This document shows positions 9,032-16,741 of a stretch of 59,172 bases of DNA, in pieces. The notes under the pieces were generated by a model. It saw only the letters and a list, made by a program, of their open reading frames with translations. It did no database searches and was not told the origin of the DNA. The position numbers and the translations under genes were made by a program. Numbering within the stretch: the stretch's first letter is position 1; every line of letters begins with the position of its first letter. The DNA lies in NCBI GenBank assembly GCA_947488485.1, contig CANKZO010000002.1, positions 1 through 59,172 of the forward strand, in the 5' to 3' direction. This DNA comes from Opitutia bacterium. GTDB taxonomy: Bacteria > Verrucomicrobiota > Verrucomicrobiae > Opitutales > UBA953.

Positions 9032-10960
9032 ATGAGCGCCTCTGCCGCTGTCCTTTCGCTCCTCCAAGCCGCCCAAGACAAGGGGCAGCTTTCCGCCGCC
9101 AGCCTGGCTAACGCCGGCGATTGGCTCCGCTCGGGGGCCCTGCCGGCCGAGGCTTTGGCCTCCTTGCGCGATCTCTGCGAACGCGGGGCCTGGGCCGAGC
9201 TCGAGGACCGCTTCTATAAGGGAATCGCCTTCGGTACTGGGGGGATGCGCGGCCGGACGGTGGGCCGGGTCTCGGCGGCCAATGAAGTGGATGCCCAGGG
9301 CTTGCCGGTCCGCGCCGCCATCGGCTCGGCCTGCCTCAACGACATCAACGTCCTCCGCGCCGTCATCGGCCTCTGGAAGCACGTCTCGGCCACCCAGCCG
9401 GGCGCCCGCCTGGTCGTCGCCCATGACGTCCGTCACTTCTCCCGTCATTTCGCTGAGCTGATCGCCGGAGCCTGGACGGAGCTCGGCGGCGAGGCCTACC
9501 TCTTCGCCGGCGCCCGCTCCACCCCGCAGCTGAGCTTCACGGTCCGCCATCTCGGCGCCCACGCCGGCGTGGTCATCACGGCCAGCCATAATCCTTCGCA
9601 CGACAACGGCTTCAAGTGCTGCCTCGGTGATGGCGGACAGGTCCTGCCGCCGCACGACGGCGCGATCGTCGCCGAAGTCGGCAAGCTCGGCCCGGCCGAC
9701 GTCGCGCCGTTTCTCGCGAAAGACCTCGCGCGCGTGCTCACCGTTCCGGCCTCGGCGGAGGACGCCTATCTCGCCCGCCTGGCCGGCATCGTGCTCGATC
9801 CGGAGATTATCGCGCGGCACACGCCGAAGGTCGTCTTCACGAACGTCCACGGCACGGGCGACGTCATGGTCGTGCCGGCGCTGCGCCGCGTGGGCATCGA
9901 TCCGCATCTCGTCGAGGAGCAGCGTGAGCACGACGGCCGCTTCCCGACCGTCGCCTCGCCGAATCCGGAGAACGCCAGCACCTTCGCCCTCGCGCTGAAG
10001 CTCGCCGCCGAGATCGACGCCGACCTCATCCTCGCGACCGACCCTGATTCGGACCGCGTCGGCGTGGCCTGCCCGCTGCCGGCCGGCGGCCACCGTCTCC
10101 TCAACGGCAACGAAGTCGCCGCCCTGCTGGCCGAGTTCCGCCTCTCATCCCTGAAGGACGCCGGCATCCTGCCCGAAGGCGGCTCGCCGAACGCGGCGGT
10201 CGTCAAGTCCCTCGTGACCACGCCGCTCGTCGCCGCGATCTGCGCCCGCCATGGCGTCCGCTGCGTCGAGACGCTCGTCGGCTTCAAGTGGATCGCCCGC
10301 AAGCTGGAGAACTGGACACGTCGCCTCGTCGAAGGCGCCGGCGCCGACGCCCCCGCGCTCCCTTTGCTCCGACGCGCCCCGCTCGCCCTGCGTCATTCGA
10401 CCCTCTTCCTGCTCGGCGCTGAAGAGAGCTATGGTTACCTCGCCGACGACGCCGTCCGCGACAAGGACGCCAACGCGACGGTGGTCATGCTCTGCGAGTT
10501 CGCCGCGCTGCTGCGCTCACGCGGTCGCACGCTGCTCGACGCGCTCGACGTCCTGCATCTCCGCCACGGCGCGCACCACGAGGACCTGCTGAACCTTTCG
10601 TTCGAAGGCGCCGAGGGCGCCGCATGCATCCGTCGTATCGTCGCCTCCTGGCGCAAGTCCCCGCCCGCCGTCATCGACGGCTCCAAGGTCCTCCGCGTCA
10701 CCGACTACGAGCGCGACAAGGTGCTCGACGCCGAAGGAGAGCGCGTGCCGGCCGAGGAGTTCATCCTCGCCGAGCTGGCCGACGGCCGCCGGATCGCCGT
10801 CCGCGCTTCCGGCACCGAGCCGAAGGCGAAATTCTATTCCTTCGCCAAGGCCGACGTCGCCGACGCCGATGACCTGGCCGCCGCCCGCGCCCGCGCCCGC
10901 GCCTCGGCGCTCGCCCTCCGCGCCTGGCTCGAAGCCGACGCCAAGGTCCGCGCGAAATAA
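9032..10960 (+). CDS. Phosphoglucomutase/phosphomannomutase
   Basis: 642 residues, an alpha-D-phosphohexomutase. GTGGMRG lies near residue 70. The catalytic phosphoserine loop is ITASHNPSHDNGFK (about 181-194), the metal loop is DPDSDRVG (about 337-344) and the phosphate-binding loop is RASGTEPKAK (about 592-601). The length matches the longer PgcA-type phosphoglucomutases rather than the 450-residue ManB type. It interconverts hexose 1- and 6-phosphates for glycogen, envelope sugar and glycolytic metabolism. GAGG six nt before the ATG is a good ribosome-binding site. A small lipoprotein gene follows by 4 nt and is probably cotranscribed. Confidence 0.9.
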   Translation: MSASAAVLSLLQAAQDKGQLSAASLANAGDWLRSGALPAEALASLRDLCERGAWAELEDRFYKGIAFGTGGMRGRTVGRVSAANEVDAQGLPVRAAIGSACLNDINVLRAVIGLWKHVSATQPGARLVVAHDVRHFSRHFAELIAGAWTELGGEAYLFAGARSTPQLSFTVRHLGAHAGVVITASHNPSHDNGFKCCLGDGGQVLPPHDGAIVAEVGKLGPADVAPFLAKDLARVLTVPASAEDAYLARLAGIVLDPEIIARHTPKVVFTNVHGTGDVMVVPALRRVGIDPHLVEEQREHDGRFPTVASPNPENASTFALALKLAAEIDADLILATDPDSDRVGVACPLPAGGHRLLNGNEVAALLAEFRLSSLKDAGILPEGGSPNAAVVKSLVTTPLVAAICARHGVRCVETLVGFKWIARKLENWTRRLVEGAGADAPALPLLRRAPLALRHSTLFLLGAEESYGYLADDAVRDKDANATVVMLCEFAALLRSRGRTLLDALDVLHLRHGAHHEDLLNLSFEGAEGAACIRRIVASWRKSPPAVIDGSKVLRVTDYERDKVLDAEGERVPAEEFILAELADGRRIAVRASGTEPKAKFYSFAKADVADADDLAAARARARASALALRAWLEADAKVRAK

Positions 10961-10964
10961 TCTC

Positions 10965-11195
10965 ATGAAGACCCCGTTCCTCCTGCCTCTCCTGCTCCTC
11001 GTCGGTTGCGCCGGCCCGGTCGGCGACCGTTCCTTCGTCGTCGAGAAGACGCCGGCCGCGGCCGCCTTGTCGGGACAGCCGGCCGCCGAGGGCGCGCTGA
11101 AGGACCGAGTCCGTGAGGCCAACGAGAAGAATGACGACCGCCTGCTCAAGCGCGACTGGCGCGCGGCGAAGCCGGCCGTCGGTCCGCAGCCGTAA
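10965..11195 (+). CDS. Small lipoprotein of unknown function
   Basis: 76 residues. MKTPFLLPLLLLVGC is a short lipoprotein signal with lipobox LVGC, followed by a hydrophilic, charged tail (LKDRVREANEKNDDRLLKRD). It starts 4 nt after the phosphohexomutase stop. Its TAA lies inside the perfect palindrome GTAAGCTTAC, which also holds the TAA of the convergent amidohydrolase gene. No family is recognised. The small size, lipobox and basic-acidic helix suggest an outer- or inner-membrane-anchored peptide of the periplasm. Confidence 0.65.
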   Translation: MKTPFLLPLLLLVGCAGPVGDRSFVVEKTPAAAALSGQPAAEGALKDRVREANEKNDDRLLKRDWRAAKPAVGPQP

Positions 11196-11197
11196 GC

Positions 11198-12097
11198 TTA
11201 CTTCAGTTTCATCCCGAAGTGCCGGGCGAAGTAGACGTCGAGCGATTCCGCGATCGCCGCGGCCGTGGCCGCCCGGTGGGCCGGCGTATCGCGCATCGGC
11301 CCGGGTACTTCGAGCTGCGCGGCGTCGAGCCGGGATTTGTCCCGTGAGCCGTGAGCCGCGATATCATACGCGCCGTTGAAGTAAGGATCCTCCAGGAGCA
11401 GGACCTCGCGGGGGGACGGCACCGACGGGACGCCGCGCGCCGCGAACAGTCCGCCGAGGCTCGTCTCGCCGCGCAGGAGTTCGGAGAACTTCGCCGGCGT
11501 CCGCTGACTGAGCCAGCGGATCGAGGAACGGGCGGCGACCGAGGTGTCGTTGTCCAGACGTTCGTCGGTCAGACGCAACTCGGAGCCCTTCAGCAGATAG
11601 CCGATCTCGATGCGCGGCTTCGGGTGGCCGTGCGAATGGAGGTCCAGGTAGAGCCCGTGCTTCGAGCGGGCGAGGACCGCGGACTCGGCTTCGTCGATGA
11701 AGGCATGGTATTCGCGCCAGACCTGCTCGGCCTTCGGCTGACCGGCGGCGCCTTCGGCGATCTCCCGGTTGCAATCCACCTTCTTGCGCGAGAGTTCGCA
11801 GACCACCAGTTGCGGAGCCTGGCCGAAGCGGGTGCGCAGCGCGTCCCGGAGGGCATGGCCGAGCGCGGTAGCGTAGGAGTCGCGCACGGTCACGCCGCTC
11901 GTCCGGTCAGGGATGTCGGCGGGCTTCGCCGCGCCGTCATGCGGCACCGAGAGCACGATCGGGAGTTCGCCGGGCCAATGCCGGATGAAGCCAGAGGCGC
12001 TGACGCGCGGGGTTTCCGCGGCCGGTTCGGCCGCCGGCGCGACGAGCGCGACGAAGCCGAGGCAGAGCGTGACCAGCGGGGTGAGCGGTCGGGGCAT
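11198..12097 (-). CDS. Secreted N-formylglutamate amidohydrolase-like protein
   Basis: 299 residues with a signal peptide (MPRPLTPLVTLCLGFVALVAPAAEPA). Motifs of the N-formylglutamate amidohydrolase/zinc-peptidase-like fold are visible: VLSVPHDG near residue 49, SRKKVDCNRE near 105 and LDLHSHGHPKPRIEIGY near 150. The paired His and Asp/Glu are likely metal ligands. The classical enzyme releases formate from N-formylglutamate in histidine breakdown, but this copy is exported and stands alone. A periplasmic amidase or peptidase role is therefore as likely. Confidence 0.65.
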   Translation of the reverse strand: MPRPLTPLVTLCLGFVALVAPAAEPAAETPRVSASGFIRHWPGELPIVLSVPHDGAAKPADIPDRTSGVTVRDSYATALGHALRDALRTRFGQAPQLVVCELSRKKVDCNREIAEGAAGQPKAEQVWREYHAFIDEAESAVLARSKHGLYLDLHSHGHPKPRIEIGYLLKGSELRLTDERLDNDTSVAARSSIRWLSQRTPAKFSELLRGETSLGGLFAARGVPSVPSPREVLLLEDPYFNGAYDIAAHGSRDKSRLDAAQLEVPGPMRDTPAHRAATAAAIAESLDVYFARHFGMKLK

Positions 12098-12141
12098 GCG
12101 TAAGGAAAGCCCGGCGGCCCGGCCGGGTCAAGCGGGGGCGG

Positions 12142-13239
12142 TCAGCGGACGGCGCCGCCGGCGAGCAAGGCGCGGACCGCGGCCTCCTCGGGCACGTCGT
12201 CCGCGGTGCTGGCCGCGCCGACGCCGTCCTGCAGGACGAAGCGCAGCTTGCCGCCGCGGACCTTCTTGTCGCGACGCATCGCGGCGAGCATCGGGTCGAG
12301 CTTGAGCGGCGCGCGCAGGGCGGTCGGCAGGGCGTGGGACTTCAGCACGGCCTCGACCTGTTCGGCCTGGGCGGCGGTGCAGTGCTTCAGTTCGGCGGAA
12401 AGGCGGGCGGCCATCACGAGACCGACGGCGACCGCTTCGCCGTGGAGGTAGGCGCCGTAGCCGGCAGTCGCTTCGATCGCATGGCCGAAGGTGTGGCCGA
12501 GATTCAGGAGCGCGCGGCCGCCCTGGGCGCTGGTCTCGCGTTCGTCGCCCGCGACGACGGCGGCCTTGATCTCCACGCAGCGGCGGATGACGCGCGGCAG
12601 GAGCGGATGATTCCAGGCGAGCGGCGAATTCTGTTCGAGCAGACCGAAGAGGTCGGCGTCGGCGATGATGCCGTGCTTGATCACCTCGGCCATGCCGGCG
12701 GCGAACTCGCGCGACGGCAACGTGGCCAGCAGGTCGGTGTCGGCGAAGACGGCCGTGGGCTGGTGGAAGTTGCCGACGAGGTTCTTGCCGGCGGCGAGGT
12801 TGATGCCCGTCTTGCCGCCGACGGAGCTGTCGACCATCGCGAGCAGGGTGGTCGGGAGCTGGTAGAAATCGACGCCGCGCTGATAGGAAGCGGCCGCGAA
12901 GCCGGCGAGGTCGCCCACGACGCCGCCGCCGAGCGCGAAGACCGCGCCGTCGCGGGCCACGCCGTTGGCGGCGAGGAAATCCCAGACGCGTGCGAGTTCG
13001 GCGGCCGACTTGGCCGTCTCGCCGTCCGCGGCGGTGGCGAGCACCGGCATCAGGCGAGCGAGTTCGGCGGCGAAACCCGACTGCGCGGCGGCGACGCCGG
13101 GCGAGGTGATCGCGACGCACTTCTGGCCGGCGGCCAGACGACGTTCGGCGGCGGCCAAGGCCTCGCGGCGCATCCCGGCCCCGATGCGGACGGGGTAGGA
13201 GCGTGAGCCTAGTTCGACGGTGACGGTCTCGGCCGACAT
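12142..13239 (-). CDS. aroB: 3-dehydroquinate synthase
   Basis: 365 residues, full length. NAD-binding and active-site blocks are clear: GGGVVGDLAGFAA and YQLPTTLLAMVDSSVGGKTG (about 104-145). Metal and substrate ligands are in EVIKHG, LLNLGHTFGHAIE and YLHGEAVAVG. It turns DAHP into 3-dehydroquinate, step two of the shikimate pathway. It is the last gene of the ribH-nusB-ftsY-aroB run, 42 nt after ftsY. No other aro gene is nearby. Confidence 0.95.
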   Translation of the reverse strand: MSAETVTVELGSRSYPVRIGAGMRREALAAAERRLAAGQKCVAITSPGVAAAQSGFAAELARLMPVLATAADGETAKSAAELARVWDFLAANGVARDGAVFALGGGVVGDLAGFAAASYQRGVDFYQLPTTLLAMVDSSVGGKTGINLAAGKNLVGNFHQPTAVFADTDLLATLPSREFAAGMAEVIKHGIIADADLFGLLEQNSPLAWNHPLLPRVIRRCVEIKAAVVAGDERETSAQGGRALLNLGHTFGHAIEATAGYGAYLHGEAVAVGLVMAARLSAELKHCTAAQAEQVEAVLKSHALPTALRAPLKLDPMLAAMRRDKKVRGGKLRFVLQDGVGAASTADDVPEEAAVRALLAGGAVR

Positions 13240-13281
13240 GACGTCACGCTGGGGCGAGCGACCCCCGCTGGCAAGACAACC

Positions 13282-14184
13282 TCACTCGGCCAGGCCGACG
13301 ATCGAGCGGGCGTAGGCCCGTGCGTCGAAGGGCTGCAGGTCGGCCGGCTGCTCGCCGACGCCGATGAAGCGGACCGGCACGCCGAGCTCGCGGACGACCG
13401 CGACGAGCGCGCCGCCGCGGGCGGTGCCGTCGAGTTTGGTCACGATCAGGCCGGTGAGGCCGACGGCTTCGTGGAAGATGCGGGCCTGTTCGATGGAGTT
13501 GGCGCCGAGCGAGCCGTCGAGGACGAGCCACTTCTCGTGCGGCGCGCCGTCATGGGCCTTGGCCGTCACGCGGACGACCTTGCGCAGTTCTTCAAGGAGG
13601 TGCGCCTTGGTGTGCAGGCGGCCGGCGGTGTCGAGGATGACGAGGTCCGCGCCGCGCGCGACGCCCGCCTTGACGGCGTCGAAGGCCACCGCGGCAGGGT
13701 CCGCGCCGGCGGCGCCGCCGACGACTTCGACGCCGAGCCGACCGGCCCAGGCGGAAAGCTGTTCGCCGGCGGCGGCGCGGAAGGTGTCGCAAGCGCCGAG
13801 CAGGCAGGTCTTACCTTCTTCGCGCCAGCGCCAAGCGAGCTTCGCGGCGGTGGTCGTCTTGCCGGCGCCATTGACGCCGAGGAGCATGATCACGTGCGGC
13901 TTCGCGAGGGCGGGCGCGGCGGCGGTCTCGCCGCCCAGCGCGCGCACGATGCTTTCGGCCGCGGCTTCGGCGGGCGAGGTCTTGCGGAGCGCGGCTTCGG
14001 TCTTCCAAGCGGCCCGGGCTGCTTCGACGACCTCGTCGGCGGTGGCGGGGCCGAAGTCGGCGGCGATCAGCCGCTCGCGCAGCTGCTCGGCGGACGCGGC
14101 GTCCATCGGTCGCGCCAAGAGATTGGCGACGGCCTCGGCCGTGCGGCTCAGGCCGGACTTCAGTCGCTCGAAGAAGCCCGCCAT
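13282..14184 (-). CDS. ftsY: Signal recognition particle receptor FtsY
   Basis: 300 residues, the NG domain of an SRP GTPase. The N domain is helical (1-85). G1 is GVNGAGKTTT (103-112), G2 is in DTFRAAAGEQL, G3 is DTAGRLHTK (near 190), G4 is TKLDG (near 247) and the closing motif is GVGEQPADLQPFD. There is no acidic A domain, as in many short FtsY proteins; the N-terminal amphipathic stretch MAGFFERLKSGLSRT probably contacts the membrane. It docks ribosome-SRP complexes at the membrane. It starts 3 nt after nusB, so it is coupled to that unusual gene. Confidence 0.95.
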   Translation of the reverse strand: MAGFFERLKSGLSRTAEAVANLLARPMDAASAEQLRERLIAADFGPATADEVVEAARAAWKTEAALRKTSPAEAAAESIVRALGGETAAAPALAKPHVIMLLGVNGAGKTTTAAKLAWRWREEGKTCLLGACDTFRAAAGEQLSAWAGRLGVEVVGGAAGADPAAVAFDAVKAGVARGADLVILDTAGRLHTKAHLLEELRKVVRVTAKAHDGAPHEKWLVLDGSLGANSIEQARIFHEAVGLTGLIVTKLDGTARGGALVAVVRELGVPVRFIGVGEQPADLQPFDARAYARSIVGLAE

Positions 14185-14187
14185 GGC

Positions 14188-14970
14188 TCAGCCGCCCTCG
14201 GCCTTGCGCGGGTCGCGCCCGAGCTCTTCCTTATAACTGTCGAGGATGCCGTTCACGAAGCGCTTGGACTCCTCGGTCGAGAACTCCTTGGCGATGTCGA
14301 CGGCCTCGTTGATGCTCACGACCGGCGGGATGTCCGTGCGGCGCATGAGCTCGAAGATGGCGACGCGCAGGATGGCGAGGTCGACGCGGGCGATGCGGCC
14401 GAAGGCCCAGTTCTTGGCGTACTTGCCGATGATCTCGTCGATGAGGGCGAGGTCGCGGATGACGCCCTGGATGAGCTCCTCGGCGAAGGCGTAGTATTCG
14501 CGGGGCTGCGGGCGTTCGGAGAAGAAGTCGAAGAGGGCCGTGACCATGTCGGCGTGGCGCTGGACTTCCCACGAGCACAGGAACTGCATCGCGACGACGC
14601 GGCTGTCGTGGCGGCGGTTGCGCTTGGCCGGCGGGGCGGCGGGATCCGGGACGACCGGCTCTTCCGGGGCGACGATGGCGATCTCGACGCCGGCGGGGAC
14701 GTTATGGCGGCGGAACGCGTCGACGGTCTTCTGGTTGGAGCCGATGATCTCGATCAGGCGACGATGGCTGCGGATCTCCTCGCGGAGCGCCGTGCGCGGC
14801 TCCTCGACCTGGGAGGGCAGCGGGAAGGGGCCGGAGATGCGGGCGCCGGAGCCGACGACGCTGGCGATGATGTCGGCCGCGGTCTGGTCCGCCATGCGGT
14901 AGTCGACGCCTTTGATCCGGATGCGGATCTTGGCGCGCGCGGAGGCGGAGATAGGCGAGTCGTTGTCCAT
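14188..14970 (-). CDS. nusB: NusB antitermination factor with fused N-terminal S10 (NusE)-like domain
   Basis: 260 residues in one uninterrupted frame; ordinary NusB has 130-150. Residues 120-255 are NusB: SRVVAMQFLCSWEV, IARVDLAILRVAIFELM, VSINEAVDIAKEFS and RFVNGILDSY. Residues 13-100 are a clear homologue of ribosomal protein S10: KIRIRIKGVDYRMADQTA, ISGPFPLP, then RSHRRLIEI, KTVDAFRR and PAGVEIAI. Between GPFPLP and the second half the segment is about 10 residues shorter than E. coli S10, exactly where S10 has its ribosome-binding loop. A Pro/Ala linker (101-119) joins the domains. NusB and S10 form a heterodimer on boxA RNA in antitermination, so this looks like that dimer in a single chain. 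The gene lies between ribH and ftsY with 3-nt gaps. Confidence 0.9.
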   Translation of the reverse strand: MDNDSPISASARAKIRIRIKGVDYRMADQTAADIIASVVGSGARISGPFPLPSQVEEPRTALREEIRSHRRLIEIIGSNQKTVDAFRRHNVPAGVEIAIVAPEEPVVPDPAAPPAKRNRRHDSRVVAMQFLCSWEVQRHADMVTALFDFFSERPQPREYYAFAEELIQGVIRDLALIDEIIGKYAKNWAFGRIARVDLAILRVAIFELMRRTDIPPVVSINEAVDIAKEFSTEESKRFVNGILDSYKEELGRDPRKAEGG

Positions 14971-14973
14971 CGG

Positions 14974-15510
14974 TCAGTTCTGGGCGAAAGGTTCCTGGCC
15001 GCCGCGCTTGCGTTCCTCTTCCTCGACCTGGTCGAGACGGGCGCCGAGCGTGATGCGGTGGCGGGCCATCGTCAGGGCGGCGTGGGCGAACTCCGTGCCG
15101 CGGTCCAGTGAACCCTGGCAGCGGGCGACGGCCTGCTCGCGGGTGTTCGTCACGACGATGCCGTTGATCATCGGGACTTCGGAACGGATGGCCGCGTCCT
15201 GGAGGGCCTGGGCCGTGGAGTGCGCGATGATCTCGTGGTGCGGGGTGTCGCCGGCGACGACGACGCCCAAGGCGATGACGCAGTCGTAATCACCGGTCAT
15301 GGCCGACATGTAGGCCGCGAAGGGAATCTCGCCGGAGCCGGGGACGGCGACCTCGACGATCGAGGCGGCGGGCACGCCGGCGGCGCGCAGGCCTTTGACG
15401 GCGTTCTTCTTCAGGGCCTGGACCAGCTCGCCATTGTAACCCGCCGTCACGAGGGCGAAGCGGAGTTCGGCGCCATCGATGGCGTCAGGGGTGGGCTTGT
15501 CTAGGCTCAT
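14974..15510 (-). CDS. ribH: 6,7-dimethyl-8-ribityllumazine synthase
   Basis: 178 residues. ALVTAGYNGELV (substrate-binding start), VPGSGEIPFAAYMS, GVVVAGDTPHHEIIAHST with the catalytic His after GDTP, and MINGIVVTNTREQA with a final DRGTEFAHAAL are all typical of RibH. It is slightly longer than usual because of a charged C-terminal tail (QVEEEERKRGG). The enzyme condenses 5-amino-6-ribitylaminouracil with dihydroxybutanone phosphate. The ribH-nusB pairing is common in bacteria; the dihydroxybutanone-phosphate producer ribBA lies 68 nt upstream. Confidence 0.92.
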   Translation of the reverse strand: MSLDKPTPDAIDGAELRFALVTAGYNGELVQALKKNAVKGLRAAGVPAASIVEVAVPGSGEIPFAAYMSAMTGDYDCVIALGVVVAGDTPHHEIIAHSTAQALQDAAIRSEVPMINGIVVTNTREQAVARCQGSLDRGTEFAHAALTMARHRITLGARLDQVEEEERKRGGQEPFAQN

Positions 15511-15578
15511 GGCAGAAGAACGGATTGCCGATGGAGTCGCTTAAGAACCCGTCTGCAAGCGGAAACGGCCGAAAACCC

Positions 15579-16655
15579 TTAGAACGGAACCTGCTCGACG
15601 ATCTCCAGCCCGTAACCGCCGAGTCCCACCACCTTGCGCGGGTTGTTCGTGATGAGGCGGATGCGGCGCAGGCCGAGGTGCGAAAGGATCTGGGCGCCGA
15701 TGCCGTAGTCGCGCGCGTCCATCTGGCCGAGACGCACGCCATCTTGGTCGGCCTGCATGCCCCCGAAGGGCTGGGCGACGTGGACGATGACGCCATGGCC
15801 GGCCTTGGCGACGGCTTCGAAACTGGAGGCGAGCGAGGCGCCCGCCCCGAAGGCGCTGCCGCGGAAAAGGTCGCCGAGCATGTTCTCGCGCTGGACGCGG
15901 ACGAGCGTGGGCGTCTCGTCCGGCTGGCCGAGGGTGAAGACGAGATGCTGGCGGGCGTCGGGCAGCGAGCGGTAGACGCGCAAGGTGAATTCGCCCCAGG
16001 CCGACTTGAAGGGGCTTTCGGCGACGAGCTCGACCAGGCGTTCGCGGCGGTGACGGAACTCGATGAGCTGCGCGATCGAGATCATGTGCAGGCCGAACTT
16101 GCGCTTGAGTTCGACGAGTTCGGGCAGGCGGGCCATCGAGCCGTCCTCGTTGAGGATCTCGCAGATGACGCCGCTCGGGTGCAGGCCGGCGAGGGAGGCG
16201 AGGTCGACCGCGGCTTCGGTGTGGCCGGCACGCTGGAGCACGCCGCCCGGACGGGCGAGGAGCGGGAAGATATGGCCGGGCTGCACGAGCGCCTCGGGTT
16301 TGGCCTGAGGGTCGGCGAGGATCGCGATGGTCTTCGCGCGGTCGTAAGCGGAGATGCCGGTGGAGATGCCTTCGGCGGCGTCGACGGAGACCGCGAAGGC
16401 GGTGCGCTGCGACTCGCGGTTCTCGGGCACCATCTGGGAGATGCCCAGGCGACGCAGCTGATGCTCGACCGTCGGGACGCAGATGAGCCCGCGCGCATGG
16501 CGGATCATCATGTTGACCGTCTCAGGGGTGGCTTTGGACGCCGCCATGACGAGGTCGCCCTCGTTCTCGCGGTTCTCGTCGTCGGTCACGATGACGAGCT
16601 TCCCGGCGGCGATATCCGCCAGGGCTTCCTCGATGGTGTCGAAGGGCTCGTTCAT
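15579..16655 (-). CDS. ribB: 3,4-dihydroxy-2-butanone 4-phosphate synthase with degenerate GTP cyclohydrolase II domain
   Basis: 358 residues. The N-terminal half (1 to about 205) is an intact DHBP synthase: DDENRENEGDLVMAA with acidic metal ligands, RTAFAVSVDAAEGISTGISA, and PGHIFPLLARPGGVLQRAGH with the metal-binding His. The C-terminal half aligns with GTP cyclohydrolase II through RVQRENMLGDLF and RLITNNPRKVVGLGGYGLEI. The three zinc cysteines of active RibA are missing: the CxCG region reads FRGSAFGAGASL, with no Cys. The GRGIGL stretch is also absent. It is therefore probably only a RibB enzyme, and a separate GTP cyclohydrolase II must exist elsewhere. The C-terminal domain may be structural. 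Confidence 0.9.
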   Translation of the reverse strand: MNEPFDTIEEALADIAAGKLVIVTDDENRENEGDLVMAASKATPETVNMMIRHARGLICVPTVEHQLRRLGISQMVPENRESQRTAFAVSVDAAEGISTGISAYDRAKTIAILADPQAKPEALVQPGHIFPLLARPGGVLQRAGHTEAAVDLASLAGLHPSGVICEILNEDGSMARLPELVELKRKFGLHMISIAQLIEFRHRRERLVELVAESPFKSAWGEFTLRVYRSLPDARQHLVFTLGQPDETPTLVRVQRENMLGDLFRGSAFGAGASLASSFEAVAKAGHGVIVHVAQPFGGMQADQDGVRLGQMDARDYGIGAQILSHLGLRRIRLITNNPRKVVGLGGYGLEIVEQVPF

Positions 16656-16741
16656 GAAAGTGGGAGGTTCGAACTTGGTCGTAACCTCCCACGGTGCAAG
16701 CGGGGAGATGGGTCCCCGCGGGCGAAAACGAGCCGGATGGC
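16656..16741 (-). promoter_or_regulatory. ribBA leader with perfect 10-bp hairpin
   Basis: In the leader just upstream of the ribBA ATG (minus strand) there is a perfect inverted repeat, GTGGGAGGTT and AACCTCCCAC, at 16683-16692 and 16660-16669 with 13 nt between. The upstream arm contains a GGAGG Shine-Dalgarno-like core and the downstream arm its complement, ending 4 nt before the ATG. It does not match the FMN riboswitch. A role as translational switch, protein operator or attenuator is inferred from position and symmetry only. Confidence 0.5.

Noticed and set aside
12098..12141. Terminator CCCGGC/GCCGGG downstream of aroB
   Set aside because: GC-rich symmetry without a T-run on either strand.
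16656..16741. FMN riboswitch ahead of ribBA
   Set aside because: Too short, and none of the conserved AGGxxGGGG/GAxxGGGG blocks is present; only a simple hairpin.
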